In this document: piece after piece, positions 44,198 through 53,230 of the stretch
How positions within the stretch are numbered: the stretch's first letter is position 1
Layout: each line of letters opens with the position of its first letter
Assembly: GCF_021389975.1 (NCBI RefSeq)
Contig: NZ_CP089981.1
Coordinates: forward strand, 6,163,501-6,227,500
From: Fulvivirga ulvae
GTDB lineage: Bacteria; Bacteroidota; Bacteroidia; Cytophagales; Cyclobacteriaceae
Length of the DNA: 64,000 nt
Reading direction: 5' to 3'
Notes under the pieces: generated by a model
Seen by the model: the letters and a program-made list of their open reading frames with translations, nothing else
Told to the model about the DNA's origin: nothing
Databases searched by the model: none
Program-made: the position numbers and the translations under genes

Positions 44198-46471
44198 ATG
44201 GCATTTGATATTGACATGATTAAGGCAGTGTATTCTTCGATGGGAGAAAAAATAGAAGCTGCCAGAAAGGTGGTAGGTAAACCACTTACACTATCCGAAA
44301 AAATTTTGTATTCTCACCTGCACGAAGAAGAACAGCCTTTAAAAAACTTTGTGAGGGCTAAATCATACGTAAACTTTGCACCTGACAGGGTAGCCATGCA
44401 GGATGCAACTGCGCAGATGGCTCTTTTGCAGTTTATGCAAGCCGGTAAAAAACAGGCCGCAGTACCATCAACTGTACACTGCGATCACCTCATTTTGGCG
44501 AAGGATGGTGCCAAGGAGGACCTCCAGAATTCAATCAACGCAAGCGGAGAGGTATTTAACTTCCTTGAATCTGTTTCTAACAAATATGGCATAGGTTTCT
44601 GGAAGCCGGGAGCCGGCATTATTCACCAGGTAGTGATCGAAAACTATGCATTCCCGGGTGGAATGATGATCGGTACCGACTCTCATACGGTAAATGCAGG
44701 TGGTCTTGGAATGGTAGCCGTAGGTGTAGGTGGTGCAGATGCTGTAGATGTAATGGCCGGAATGCCATGGGAGCTGAAGTTTCCCAAACTGATAGGAGTA
44801 AAACTTACAGGCCAGCTAAGCGGGTGGGCATCTTCCAAAGATGTGATCCTTAAGGTTGCCGGTATACTGACTGTAAAAGGTGGAACAGGTGCCATTGTTG
44901 AATATTTCGGAGAAGGAGCAAAATCGCTTTCATGTACAGGAAAAGGAACCATCTGTAACATGGGTGCTGAAATCGGTGCAACTACATCTACTTTCGGATA
45001 CGATGAAAAAATGGAAGAGTATCTAAGGGGAACAGGAAGAGCTGATGTAGCCGATTTGGCCAACAAAGTAAGAGAACACCTCACGGGTGACCAGGAAGTT
45101 TATGAAAACCCTGAAAAATATTTTGATCAGGTAATTGAAATTAACCTGTCTGAGCTTGAGCCTCATATCAATGGTCCCTTCACGCCTGACAGAGCAACAC
45201 CTCTTTCTAAATTTGCAGAAGAAGTAAAGAAGAATGACTGGCCGGCAACACTTGAAGTAGGCTTGATCGGTTCATGTACAAACTCTTCTTACGAGGACAT
45301 TACCCGTTCGGCCTCTGTAGCTAAACAGGCAACAGAGAAGAACCTGAAAGCTAAAGCGGAATTCACCATTACACCAGGCTCGGAAATGGTAAGGTTTACA
45401 GTAGAAAGAGACGGATATCTTGATACATTCGACAAAATGGGAGGAGTTGTTCTCGCCAATGCCTGCGGACCTTGTATAGGACAATGGGCCAGACACACCA
45501 ATGACCCAAAAAGAAAGAACTCTATCATTACTTCTTTCAACAGAAACTTTGCAAAAAGAAATGATGGCAACCCTAACACCCATGCTTTTGTAGCTTCTCC
45601 TGAGATAGTTACAGCATTTGCAATAGCAGGTGACCTGACTTTTAACCCGATGGTCGACACCCTGACGAATGAGAACGGTGAACAGGTGAAGCTTGATGAA
45701 CCTCAGGGTATACAGTTTCCTCCCAAGGGATTTGACGTGGAAGACAGCGGCTATAAAGCCCCTGCAGCAGACGGAAGCAGTGTTGAGATCAAAGTTGCCC
45801 CTGATTCAAAAAGACTACAGTTGCTGGAGCCTTTCAAACCATGGGACGGTAAAAACCTTACCGGCATGAAGCTACTGATCAAAGCCAAAGGAAAATGTAC
45901 GACTGACCATATATCTATGGCAGGGCCATGGCTAAGGTTCAGAGGTCATCTGGACAACATTTCTGACAACACACTGACAGGTGCTATCAACTTCTTCAAT
46001 GATCAGTCTGATTCAGTTAAAAATCAACTGACCGGTGAATATGGCCCGGTACCTGCGACCCAAAGAGTATATAAGGCAGAAGGAATTCCGACAATAGTTG
46101 TTGGAGACCACAACTATGGAGAAGGCTCTTCCAGGGAGCATGCAGCTATGCAACCAAGGCACCTGGGAGTGAAGGTAATCCTGGTAAAATCATTTGCAAG
46201 GATCCATGAAACTAACCTAAAAAAACAAGGTATGTTAGGACTAACCTTTGCCAATGAAAATGATTACGATAAGATATTGGAAGATGATACTATAGATATC
46301 ATTGATCTTGATCAGTTTGCTCCTGAGAAGCCATTAACTCTTGTGTTTAAACATGCTGATGGAACAGAAGATACCATTAAAGCTAACCACACTTATAATA
46401 CGCAACAAATAGGATGGTTTAAGGCAGGATCTGCTCTGAACCTGATCAAAGAAAAGGAGAAGCAGAAGTAA
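44198..46471 (+). CDS. Aconitate hydratase
   Basis: A 757-residue aconitase of the mitochondrial-like type, interconverting citrate and isocitrate in the TCA cycle. The [4Fe-4S] ligands are the Cys in GSCTNSSYEDI and the pair in ACGPCIGQW. Substrate-loop motifs are TDSHTVNAGG and GEGSSREHAAMQPRH. The length matches mitochondrial-type aconitase (about 750-780) rather than the 890-residue AcnA. It is monocistronic, with a strong terminator. It depends on the Fe-S supply made by the suf operon in this window. Confidence 0.97.
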   Translation: MAFDIDMIKAVYSSMGEKIEAARKVVGKPLTLSEKILYSHLHEEEQPLKNFVRAKSYVNFAPDRVAMQDATAQMALLQFMQAGKKQAAVPSTVHCDHLILAKDGAKEDLQNSINASGEVFNFLESVSNKYGIGFWKPGAGIIHQVVIENYAFPGGMMIGTDSHTVNAGGLGMVAVGVGGADAVDVMAGMPWELKFPKLIGVKLTGQLSGWASSKDVILKVAGILTVKGGTGAIVEYFGEGAKSLSCTGKGTICNMGAEIGATTSTFGYDEKMEEYLRGTGRADVADLANKVREHLTGDQEVYENPEKYFDQVIEINLSELEPHINGPFTPDRATPLSKFAEEVKKNDWPATLEVGLIGSCTNSSYEDITRSASVAKQATEKNLKAKAEFTITPGSEMVRFTVERDGYLDTFDKMGGVVLANACGPCIGQWARHTNDPKRKNSIITSFNRNFAKRNDGNPNTHAFVASPEIVTAFAIAGDLTFNPMVDTLTNENGEQVKLDEPQGIQFPPKGFDVEDSGYKAPAADGSSVEIKVAPDSKRLQLLEPFKPWDGKNLTGMKLLIKAKGKCTTDHISMAGPWLRFRGHLDNISDNTLTGAINFFNDQSDSVKNQLTGEYGPVPATQRVYKAEGIPTIVVGDHNYGEGSSREHAAMQPRHLGVKVILVKSFARIHETNLKKQGMLGLTFANENDYDKILEDDTIDIIDLDQFAPEKPLTLVFKHADGTEDTIKANHTYNTQQIGWFKAGSALNLIKEKEKQK

Positions 46472-46489
46472 TAATTAAGAATTATAATA

Positions 46490-46520
46490 AAAAGGCAGCC
46501 CTCCGGCTGCCTTTTTTATT
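46490..46520 (+). terminator. Terminator after aconitase
   Basis: Stem AAGGCAGCC/GGCTGCCTT around 46492-46513 with a CTCC loop, followed by a T run. Confidence 0.92.
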
Positions 46521-46808
46521 TAATGTTACAACATATTTACCTTCAAAACTTACATAAGATTTACCCATCTGATTTGCTAATTAATTCATTATCAGTATTC
46601 AGCAGATTAACATATTACATTAATAACATAAATTATTAATTAATTATAATTAATAGCAGCCAAATCTTGACATAAAATAATATAAAAGCGATATTTACTA
46701 TTATATAATTTACATTTAGGGTTAGAGGAAGCAGAGAGGAGAAAAGTATGTGCTATCAACCTTGCACTATGGCTTTTAATTTAATTCAAACTCACTAAAA
46801 TCTACCTT
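46521..46808. other. 288-bp AT-rich intergenic region
   Basis: Very AT-rich (short ATTAAT and TTAATTATAATTAAT palindromes), leading to the small hypothetical gene. No ORF or RNA gene is recognised. It probably contains a promoter, but I see no exact TAnnTTTG box. Confidence 0.5.
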
Positions 46809-47174
46809 ATGAAATTGTTCGCTAACCATCCTCTAGAAGCAGTTATTTGCTATAACTTATTTGCTATTTGTGTTTCAGAAGTCTTCAGCCAAAAGCGGTA
46901 TTCCGTTAAGGCATTCAAGAGGACCCAACCATTTCTATTGAACAACAATTATGAAGATATAAACCATACTTCAGGAGTTGAAGTACTGGCCAATATCCTC
47001 ATCTGCCAGATCAATGCCGGAAACCGGATAGCTGAAGACAACCGGCAAAATTATTCTGTTGAACTCGACGACCTCAGAGATGAGGTAAAGCTCCCCGTAT
47101 CCCCTTCAATACCCCCAGACACCTATCATGCTGAAATTTCCATCGGAGATCTGAAACAAGTGACCGTCTGGTGA
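46809..47174 (+). CDS. Hypothetical protein
   Basis: A 121-residue frame with an ATG after an AT-rich leader. One hydrophobic stretch near residues 10-28 (AVICYNLFAICVSEVF) could be a signal or membrane segment. The rest is polar with several Asn, Asp and Pro. I recognise no family. It precedes the GT2 gene by about 150 nt in the same direction. Confidence 0.5.
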   Translation: MKLFANHPLEAVICYNLFAICVSEVFSQKRYSVKAFKRTQPFLLNNNYEDINHTSGVEVLANILICQINAGNRIAEDNRQNYSVELDDLRDEVKLPVSPSIPPDTYHAEISIGDLKQVTVW

Positions 47175-47326
47175 AGAAATAAAACAAACCATTTACACAA
47201 AGCCTGAGATACCGTCTCCGGCTCCCCTGCATCATACTTTAATTTAACTATGGCTGGCATCTGATCCGAAGCAGATGCACAGCTATGGCCTATTCTATTA
47301 TTTCTCATTCTAAAAATTCAAAAATT

Positions 47327-48517
47327 ATGGAACTAATTATCATTTCCTTAGGATGTTTTGTTACCGTACTATTACTGTACCCGTTCATGCTGTCGCTGAT
47401 TTCCATTGTACTGGCAAAAAGAAATATATCGCACGCCAGTAAACGTAAAGCAAATCATTTTACATGTATTGTAACCGCTTATAAGGATGCATCGGTTGCT
47501 ATACCGCTTATTCATTCATTGCTTAACCAGACCTGGCCAAACTATGATGTTGTACTTGTAGCAGACCGGTGTAACAAAATCAGCCTAGCAAAAAATGACC
47601 GGCTAACTGTAGTATACCCAGGCCTACCGCTCGATGCCAAACTAAAATCAATCGAACGAGGATTAAGCTGCGCTAAACCTGCAACTGATCATGTCGTAGT
47701 TTTTGATCCGGATAACGTTGTGAAACAGGACTTTCTTTCAAACCTGAGCCGATATCATGACGCGGGTTATAGTGCAGTGCAATGCAAGAGAACAGCTAAA
47801 AACCTGGATAACCACCTGGCCTGTCTTGATGCGGTGGGAGAAATATATAAAAATTATGTCGAGCGTAAAGTACCACATCTGCTTAATTGCTCGGCCACTA
47901 TAGCGGGCTCTGGTATATCAGTAGATAAAGAGTTACTACAGGAGTTCATTAACGACAACCATACGAGGGAGAAAATGTGCGGGGTTATTCAGGGTGAGGA
48001 CAAAATGCTCCAGAATTACATTTTATCAAAAAACAAAAAAATAGCCTTCAATGAAGAGGCCCTGGTATATGATGAAAAAGTGACCAGCAACAAACAGGTA
48101 CAAAATCAAAGAGCACGGTGGATCAGCGCCTATTTTGAAAACCTTAAACCTGCTTTTTCACTATTCTGCAAAGGAATTATAAAACTACAACCTGATAAAA
48201 TGTTGCTGTCTGTTAATAGTATGTATCCGCCACTGTTTTTACTGATGATTTCCGCATTAGCCATGCTCATTATCAATCTGCTTGCTACTGGCTTTTCCCC
48301 GGTTTTCTGGTCGGTAGCAGGCGGTATATGCATATTTGCAACAAACTTTCTCCTGGTATTGAAGCTTTCCAGGGCAAAAAACAAGGTGCTGGTTTCGGTT
48401 ATACTTATCCCCTATTTCATTGCCAATCAAATTATCTCATTGCTCAAAATCAGACAAACCAGAGGAAGGTTTCTGGTAACGGAAAAAAAACAGGTTCAAC
48501 TATTAGATTATGAATAA
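47327..48517 (+). CDS. Membrane-associated family 2 glycosyltransferase
   Basis: A 396-residue GT2 enzyme from the ATG at 47327. A start at 47285 would add 14 polar residues ahead of the first membrane segment. The layout is one N-terminal membrane helix, a GT-A domain (FTCIVTAYKDASVAIPLIHSL, DPDN metal-binding motif, QGEDKMLQN, QRARW acceptor motif), then two or three C-terminal membrane helices. The QxxRW motif marks processive or polysaccharide-type GT2 enzymes. There are no neighbouring polysaccharide genes. Confidence 0.88.
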   Translation: MELIIISLGCFVTVLLLYPFMLSLISIVLAKRNISHASKRKANHFTCIVTAYKDASVAIPLIHSLLNQTWPNYDVVLVADRCNKISLAKNDRLTVVYPGLPLDAKLKSIERGLSCAKPATDHVVVFDPDNVVKQDFLSNLSRYHDAGYSAVQCKRTAKNLDNHLACLDAVGEIYKNYVERKVPHLLNCSATIAGSGISVDKELLQEFINDNHTREKMCGVIQGEDKMLQNYILSKNKKIAFNEEALVYDEKVTSNKQVQNQRARWISAYFENLKPAFSLFCKGIIKLQPDKMLLSVNSMYPPLFLLMISALAMLIINLLATGFSPVFWSVAGGICIFATNFLLVLKLSRAKNKVLVSVILIPYFIANQIISLLKIRQTRGRFLVTEKKQVQLLDYE

Positions 48518-48627
48518 AAATAATTTATCATAGTATCTGATAGCCGGGCGCTATTGCCTGGGTAATAATCATGAACAATAACTTTCTTTACCGTGTTAAT
48601 TTTATGTGAATTTAAACCTTTTAAGCC

Positions 48628-49017
48628 ATGACCAATTTTGTATTGACCTATAAAATAGAAGATAAGGATGAGGCTTCGGACTTCATTGATTTTCTTAGGA
48701 GTGAATACCCTTACAATAAACTGGAGATCAGGCATAACATCAGGTATTTTGCATTTACTGCCTCTGACCTCACCAGTGTTGAGGAGGATGTTAGTACCAC
48801 TATTAAGGAATACAACACCTCGATATCAGATTATGTGGCTCTTTACTATGTAAAAGATGAGAGCAGTCCGAAGATAAAAAAGTTAATGATCTATGGGTCG
48901 GCTGACCGGGCCGAACAGGACCTGAAAGCTATAAGCTCAACGGAACATGAGAGCTTGCTCAACGACATGCTGGATATCGATTTCATGGCCATTAAGGTCG
49001 ATAAGCAATATAAATAA
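48628..49017 (+). CDS. Hypothetical protein
   Basis: A 129-residue soluble acidic protein beginning MTNFVLTYKIEDKDEASDFI. The first ~70 residues look like a small ferredoxin-like alpha/beta fold (VLTYKI, LEIRHNIRYFAFTA strands). No family recognised. It ends just before a long hairpin shared with the convergent L,D-transpeptidase gene. Confidence 0.7.
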   Translation: MTNFVLTYKIEDKDEASDFIDFLRSEYPYNKLEIRHNIRYFAFTASDLTSVEEDVSTTIKEYNTSISDYVALYYVKDESSPKIKKLMIYGSADRAEQDLKAISSTEHESLLNDMLDIDFMAIKVDKQYK

Positions 49018-49043
49018 AAAATAATCTTAATTTATTTCATTTA

Positions 49044-49081
49044 AAGAGTGATGTGCAGTAATAGCGCTGTGCATCGCTCTT
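49044..49081. terminator. Bidirectional hairpin between convergent genes
   Basis: A 15-bp stem with two G-T wobbles (49044-49058 with 49067-49081) and an 8-nt loop between the stops of the 129-aa gene and the L,D-transpeptidase. T-rich on the minus side. Confidence 0.65.
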
Positions 49082-49122
49082 ATACCCCTACAGAACATCA
49101 TCAAAAACCCGCCAAATCATAT

Positions 49123-49704
49123 TTATTTAACAATGGTGACAGGCATTCCGTCATAAACATACCTGTATATTTCGTTCACATCGTTATTCTTCAGAGATAT
49201 ACATCCCAGTGTCCAGTTCGTTTTGTAATCAATGGCATTATCATATCCGGAAGGCACTCCGTGAATACCAATTTCACCACCTATTTTAGCTGTTTCGGGG
49301 ATACGTCCTTCTGCTTTGGCTTCCTCATGTTTTCTCCACGACTCACGGGTCGGATAATCTATCCAGATAAATTTTGACCAGCTTTTGTGCGGATAAAACC
49401 CACGAACGGAAAACACACCTTCCGGCGTCCTCTCATCCCCCTCTCTAAGTTTATCCTCTACCGGATCACCACCAAATACTACCGGGTACTCCTTTACTTT
49501 AACATCATCCGTATACAGAGTTAGCTTATACTCACTTTTATCTATAAGAATTTTCAGGTCCTTCTTTTTGATCTTCAACGAATCAATCAACTGGTCGAGC
49601 CTGACCGTGTAGTTTAAATAATTATCATACCTTATTGTGGAGCTGCATTGCAGAAATACCACCAATAAAAATACTACCAGTTTAACATTAACTTTTAAAG
49701 CCAT
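49123..49704 (-). CDS. L,D-transpeptidase (YkuD) lipoprotein
   Basis: A 193-residue protein. The ATG at 49704 is preferred over 49743 because it starts a lipoprotein signal (ALKVNVKLVVFLLVVFLQCS). The YkuD catalytic domain has IGIHGVPSG and the nucleophile cysteine in WTLGCISLKNND. It cross-links peptidoglycan 3-3 or attaches proteins to it in the periplasm. The final Arg that often follows the catalytic Cys is replaced (GCISL instead of GCIR), as in several Bacteroidota members. Confidence 0.88.
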   Translation of the reverse strand: MALKVNVKLVVFLLVVFLQCSSTIRYDNYLNYTVRLDQLIDSLKIKKKDLKILIDKSEYKLTLYTDDVKVKEYPVVFGGDPVEDKLREGDERTPEGVFSVRGFYPHKSWSKFIWIDYPTRESWRKHEEAKAEGRIPETAKIGGEIGIHGVPSGYDNAIDYKTNWTLGCISLKNNDVNEIYRYVYDGMPVTIVK

Positions 49705-49905
49705 CTCTCGCCTTTGTTGATCCTGTTGACTAAGAACTGTCACCTGATAACGAATTGATATTCAATTTATTTCAACCCCCTGATGAATGATCTACTCCAC
49801 CAAGCGGCAAACTGAAGCCGGATTACTATCATAAAAAAAGTTTTTTTTAGAAATATTAATACATTAAAACCTTTATTTAACCTATGAAATATTATATATT
49901 TCAGT

Positions 49906-50955
49906 ATGGCCCTCATTCTATACTGTCTGGCTTTGATCATTTCATTTTACTTACTGGCAGAGGTAAGTGACCGCTATTTTGTAGTGTCGCTTGACAAAAT
50001 AGCGGAAAGGTTAAAAATGTCTCATGAAATGGCCGGAGCCACTTTAATGGCCATTGGTTCAAGTGCTCCTGAGCTATTTGTAGCAATTATTTCGCTGATT
50101 CGCGCCGGTGACCATGCGGCCATTGGCGTCGGTACTATTGTGGGGTCAGCACTGTTCAATATACTGGTGATCATTGGCGCTTCGGCAGTTGTACGCAGTG
50201 CCCGGCTCATGTGGCAGCCGGTGGTAAGAGACTTTATTTTTTATGCGCTTTCGGTTGCGGCACTTTTTACTGTGCTGAGAGATGGCTTGATTACCTGGGT
50301 TGAAAGCCTTTTCCTCATCATTTTTTATGGGGGCTACCTCCTTACGGTTATGAACTGGAAAAGGCTTTTCAACCATGCAGATGGAGACCTGATGGATGAC
50401 GGATATGAAGAGCCGGCTCTCAGAGGCTGGAAAAAGATTTTTATCCCATTACATTTTGTATTGAGGAAGTTGTTTCCAAATCCCAAACGCTACATTCTAA
50501 CCTTTATGTTTTCCATTGGGGCCATCGCCTTTCTGTGCTGGGTGCTGGTTGAATCTGCCATTGGTATTTCGCTGATCCTGGAAATTCCAGAAGTAGTGAT
50601 CGCCCTCACGGTGCTAGCCATAGGAACCTCGATTCCTGATATGGTCTCATCAGTTATTGTAGCCCGACAGGGAAGAGGTGGTATGGCGGTAAGTAACGCA
50701 GTAGGTTCTAATATTTTTGATATACTTATTGGCCTGGGCTTTCCATGGCTCATTATAACAGTGGTGGAAGATAAGCCCATTCTAACCCACGCAGAAGGCC
50801 TGAACGAATCTGTAATACTGCTCTTTGCTTCTGTAGCATTAATCTTTATAACCTTTGTTATTTCCCGATGGCGGGTAAACAAGAAGCTTGGTTACACACT
50901 CATATTCATTTATGCGGCCTACCTGGTCAGGGAAATTGTAGGCCTGTACTATTAA
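49906..50955 (+). CDS. Calcium/sodium antiporter, CaCA family
   Basis: A 349-residue exchanger with about ten membrane helices and two inverted alpha repeats: GATLMAIGSSAPELFVAII (near 45-63) and ALTVLAIGTSIPDMVSSVI with SNAVGSNIFDILIGLG (near 240-280). These carry the ion-binding acidic and polar residues of YrbG/NCX-like proteins. The loop between halves is acidic. It probably exports Ca2+ in exchange for Na+ or H+. Confidence 0.93.
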   Translation: MALILYCLALIISFYLLAEVSDRYFVVSLDKIAERLKMSHEMAGATLMAIGSSAPELFVAIISLIRAGDHAAIGVGTIVGSALFNILVIIGASAVVRSARLMWQPVVRDFIFYALSVAALFTVLRDGLITWVESLFLIIFYGGYLLTVMNWKRLFNHADGDLMDDGYEEPALRGWKKIFIPLHFVLRKLFPNPKRYILTFMFSIGAIAFLCWVLVESAIGISLILEIPEVVIALTVLAIGTSIPDMVSSVIVARQGRGGMAVSNAVGSNIFDILIGLGFPWLIITVVEDKPILTHAEGLNESVILLFASVALIFITFVISRWRVNKKLGYTLIFIYAAYLVREIVGLYY

Positions 50956-51049
50956 CACACTCCTGCAAGGTTGTCTATCAGAAGATCTGGAAATTCATTT
51001 CAGCGGCCTTACCTTCCAGTCGCTGATGCAAAGTAACTTTTGTTTGTGT

Positions 51050-51069
51050 CCCGGGGCATCAACCCCGGG
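51050..51069. repeat. GC-rich perfect hairpin
   Basis: CCCGGGG/CCCCGGG, a 7-bp perfect dyad with a 6-nt loop in otherwise AT-rich DNA between two convergent genes. No T tract follows, so it is not a standard terminator. Confidence 0.6.
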
Positions 51070-51101
51070 CGGCAAAACTTATTAGCTATCCACTCTGAAG
51101 G

Positions 51102-51707
51102 CTATAATACTTTTTTGACCAAATACTGACCGAGCTCTTTCCCTGCTTTAGCGTAAGACTCCTGTATCCTAAAACCAGTATCAAAGTCGTATCCCATACC
51201 ACCTCTGCCGGGAGATTTTTCGATGGTTACAATTGCTAACGGGTCGGCTGAACCAGTTTTAACAAACACGGCTTCAAGGTCAGTATATGCATTTTTTCTG
51301 GCTACACCTACATTAAAACCGGGCTCGGTAAATACTGTTCTCAGTATTAATGTGTATTCTGCGTCATCAAAGTTACCTCCTACGAGATTATTCTTTTTCA
51401 GGCTTTCATTCAACAGGTCTTCAAATTTTGGTTCAAAACTCTGCTTTCGGTCAGTTACCCAATTCTCCTTCCATTGATCTCCTGACCCTGCTTCCTTTTC
51501 ATTTAACTCACTGACCTTTTTCTTAATATAGTCTTCCTCCTTCTCAAACTTCCCTACACCCATGTTGCTATAATCATACTCAATTTTCAGTTTTTTCTGA
51601 TTTTTCAGAAAATCCAGATTCCCCGATTTAACTTCGATTTTCTGGCCAAGGGCAATTGTTACAGAAATCAGTAACAGCATTGAAATAATGATGGTTTTTG
51701 TTTTCAT
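51102..51707 (-). CDS. Hypothetical exported protein
   Basis: A 201-residue protein with a signal peptide ending IALGQ. The mature part is charged, with a central lysine-rich helix (EKEEDYIKKKVSELNEKE) and a C-terminal beta/alpha region (YTLILRTVFTEPGFNVGV). It is probably periplasmic and resembles small Bacteroidota proteins of unknown role that are sometimes called DUF4410-like. I cannot assign it firmly. Confidence 0.75.
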   Translation of the reverse strand: MKTKTIIISMLLLISVTIALGQKIEVKSGNLDFLKNQKKLKIEYDYSNMGVGKFEKEEDYIKKKVSELNEKEAGSGDQWKENWVTDRKQSFEPKFEDLLNESLKKNNLVGGNFDDAEYTLILRTVFTEPGFNVGVARKNAYTDLEAVFVKTGSADPLAIVTIEKSPGRGGMGYDFDTGFRIQESYAKAGKELGQYLVKKVL

Positions 51708-51806
51708 GATTTTATATGTTTAGCAATTATTCTCCGCAAAAAGAACAGCACATCACCAACATACACTCTTAATCCGGGCATTTATTCCCGTAACCTTGAT
51801 GAGGTT

Positions 51807-52397
51807 CTATTTAGCCTGTACCCCGACTATTTCAGCATTTGGCAAAACAGGCCTGCTCATATCACATGCCAGAATAAAGTACTCCTGAGAGTTATATTCA
51901 AAATCGCCAATAACATGCCATCCCAACTTATCTACATGGGCTTTTAAGGACCGGGTATTGGCTTTGTTTATAAATGTTGCTCCTAAGGGGTATCGCTTCA
52001 GCATACCCAACCTCATCACCTCAAAAAGGGATTTCAGTAAGTCCCCACCTCTGTAGTCCCGGTCTATGCAAATCGGGCCATACTGAAAGCTGTTTTCCGT
52101 AGTAAGATGGTGGCCCGGAAATTTAACCTTGGGAAAAAACGAAGTCATGTATGGAAAAACGGGCCATTGAGCATAGTAATCCCAACTGCCTGCAAAGATA
52201 TAAGCTACTACGCTCTCTCTGTCTAAAGCTATAAATAAGCCATCTTGTGCAATTATAGATTCAACCTGCGAGGCGGTAAATGGCGTGGTCACAAAGCCAT
52301 CCTTACGCTGATCTTCTTTCAAATTATTAAACAGATACTTTTCCTGAAGATCCAGAACTTTTTGCACATCATCAATTACGGCGCTTCTTATTTCCAT
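51807..52397 (-). CDS. GNAT family N-acetyltransferase
   Basis: A 196-residue GNAT protein. N-terminal EIRSAVIDDVQKVLDLQEKY, the ALDRESVVAYIFAG strand, and the motif A-like ICIDRDYRGGDLLKSLFEVM (R-x-x-G-D-L as acetyl-CoA loop) are present, followed by FINKANTRSLKAHVDKLGW, the usual C-terminal pattern. Substrate unknown. A small membrane-protein gene precedes it. Confidence 0.8.
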   Translation of the reverse strand: MEIRSAVIDDVQKVLDLQEKYLFNNLKEDQRKDGFVTTPFTASQVESIIAQDGLFIALDRESVVAYIFAGSWDYYAQWPVFPYMTSFFPKVKFPGHHLTTENSFQYGPICIDRDYRGGDLLKSLFEVMRLGMLKRYPLGATFINKANTRSLKAHVDKLGWHVIGDFEYNSQEYFILACDMSRPVLPNAEIVGVQAK

Positions 52398-52421
52398 AGT
52401 ACAGAATTGTTAGTAAAAGGA

Positions 52422-52715
52422 TTAATCTTTCAGATCGGCATCAAGGATTTTATCTGAAGATAACGACGACACGGGACTTACAAACCTTACCGCCTGATAG
52501 CTTAAAAAGCCCCCAAGAGCAGCTCCGGTAAGTGCAAATACGTAAATCAAAGGACCATCTCCGTACAGGATAACTCCAATCGCAGCTCCTGCTACTTCCA
52601 TACCGAGTAGCAAAACAAGCATGATCACGATATATCTACCGGGTTTCAAACCCTTTTTCCTGGCTATTGCACTAATGGATTTCCCCAGGGTAAGAATGGT
52701 CAAAGCTTCAAGCAT
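52422..52715 (-). CDS. Small hypothetical membrane protein
   Basis: A 97-residue protein with an N-terminal amphipathic part (ARKKGLKPGRY), then two hydrophobic helices (IVIMLVLLLGMEVAGAAIG and LIYVFALTGAALGGFLSY). Function unknown. It is common in Bacteroidota as an uncharacterised two-helix protein. Confidence 0.7.
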   Translation of the reverse strand: MLEALTILTLGKSISAIARKKGLKPGRYIVIMLVLLLGMEVAGAAIGVILYGDGPLIYVFALTGAALGGFLSYQAVRFVSPVSSLSSDKILDADLKD

Positions 52716-52928
52716 GACACACAGCTGTTTTCATAAAAGACTATTCACTCTGCTATTGCGGGCAGGGATAGCAATGTAATCAATTAGCCTGAAATTATCG
52801 TATAAATGGTAATAATGTTTATCCTGACATCCGGAGGGTGACCCTACAAAGCAGAAGACTATTGGGAAAAGGAAGCGTCTGATAAATGGACTGCATCACA
52901 GGCGAAGCATAATGCAGCCCTTAATAGT

Positions 52929-53090
52929 TTACCTTTCAGCATAGTAACAAGCAAAAATGCAAGTCTCGGCACCAGTGGCATAGCATGCAACTGTGTTACC
53001 GCCCTTCACTGTGTTTACTTCACCCTTTGCGAAGTCAGTTACAAAGCTCTTTACTTTCAGGTCGTTGATTGATAGTTTGCTCTTTTTCAT
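52929..53090 (-). CDS. Double-glycine-leader Cys/Thr-rich precursor peptide (pinensin-like RiPP)
   Basis: A 53-residue peptide from the ATG at 53090. A frame extension to 53144 is less likely. Residues 1-31 form a leader of the Bacteroidota GG type (MKKSKLSINDLKVKSFVT, ending NTVKGG). The 22-residue core that follows has three Cys (core positions 5, 13, 17), three Thr (2, 8, 12) and two Glu. Leaders with K-L-S-x-x-DLKVKSFVT and a GG end belong to natural product/lanthipeptide precursors such as the pinensin family. No LanB/LanC, radical-SAM or C39 peptidase gene is in the window. It lies 140 nt downstream of the TonB receptor on the same strand. Confidence 0.75.
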   Translation of the reverse strand: MKKSKLSINDLKVKSFVTDFAKGEVNTVKGGNTVACYATGAETCIFACYYAER

Positions 53091-53122
53091 GATGTTAAAT
53101 TGATTTAAAGCTTCCCTCACTT

Positions 53123-53145
53123 CATGGTGTAAAGGATTTACCATG
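53123..53145 (-). promoter_or_regulatory. Hairpin in the leader of the GG peptide gene
   Basis: Inverted repeat CATGG/CCATG with TAAA/TTTA inside (53123-53127, 53130-53133, 53137-53145), 33 nt upstream of the peptide start. It could be an operator or leader structure. No TAnnTTTG box is found in this gap. Confidence 0.4.
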
Positions 53146-53230
53146 ATGCAATCTCAGAAATTTTAAAAGACCATAACATCACCGCTAACGGGGATTTTGA
53201 CACATACCTGCTTACGGCTAAGGCAGTTAC

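Noticed and set aside
53146..53223. Plus-strand open stretch in the peptide-receptor gap that reads like a protein C-terminus
   Set aside because: Only about 30 codons after a stop, no start or RBS, no family recognised. Most likely chance.
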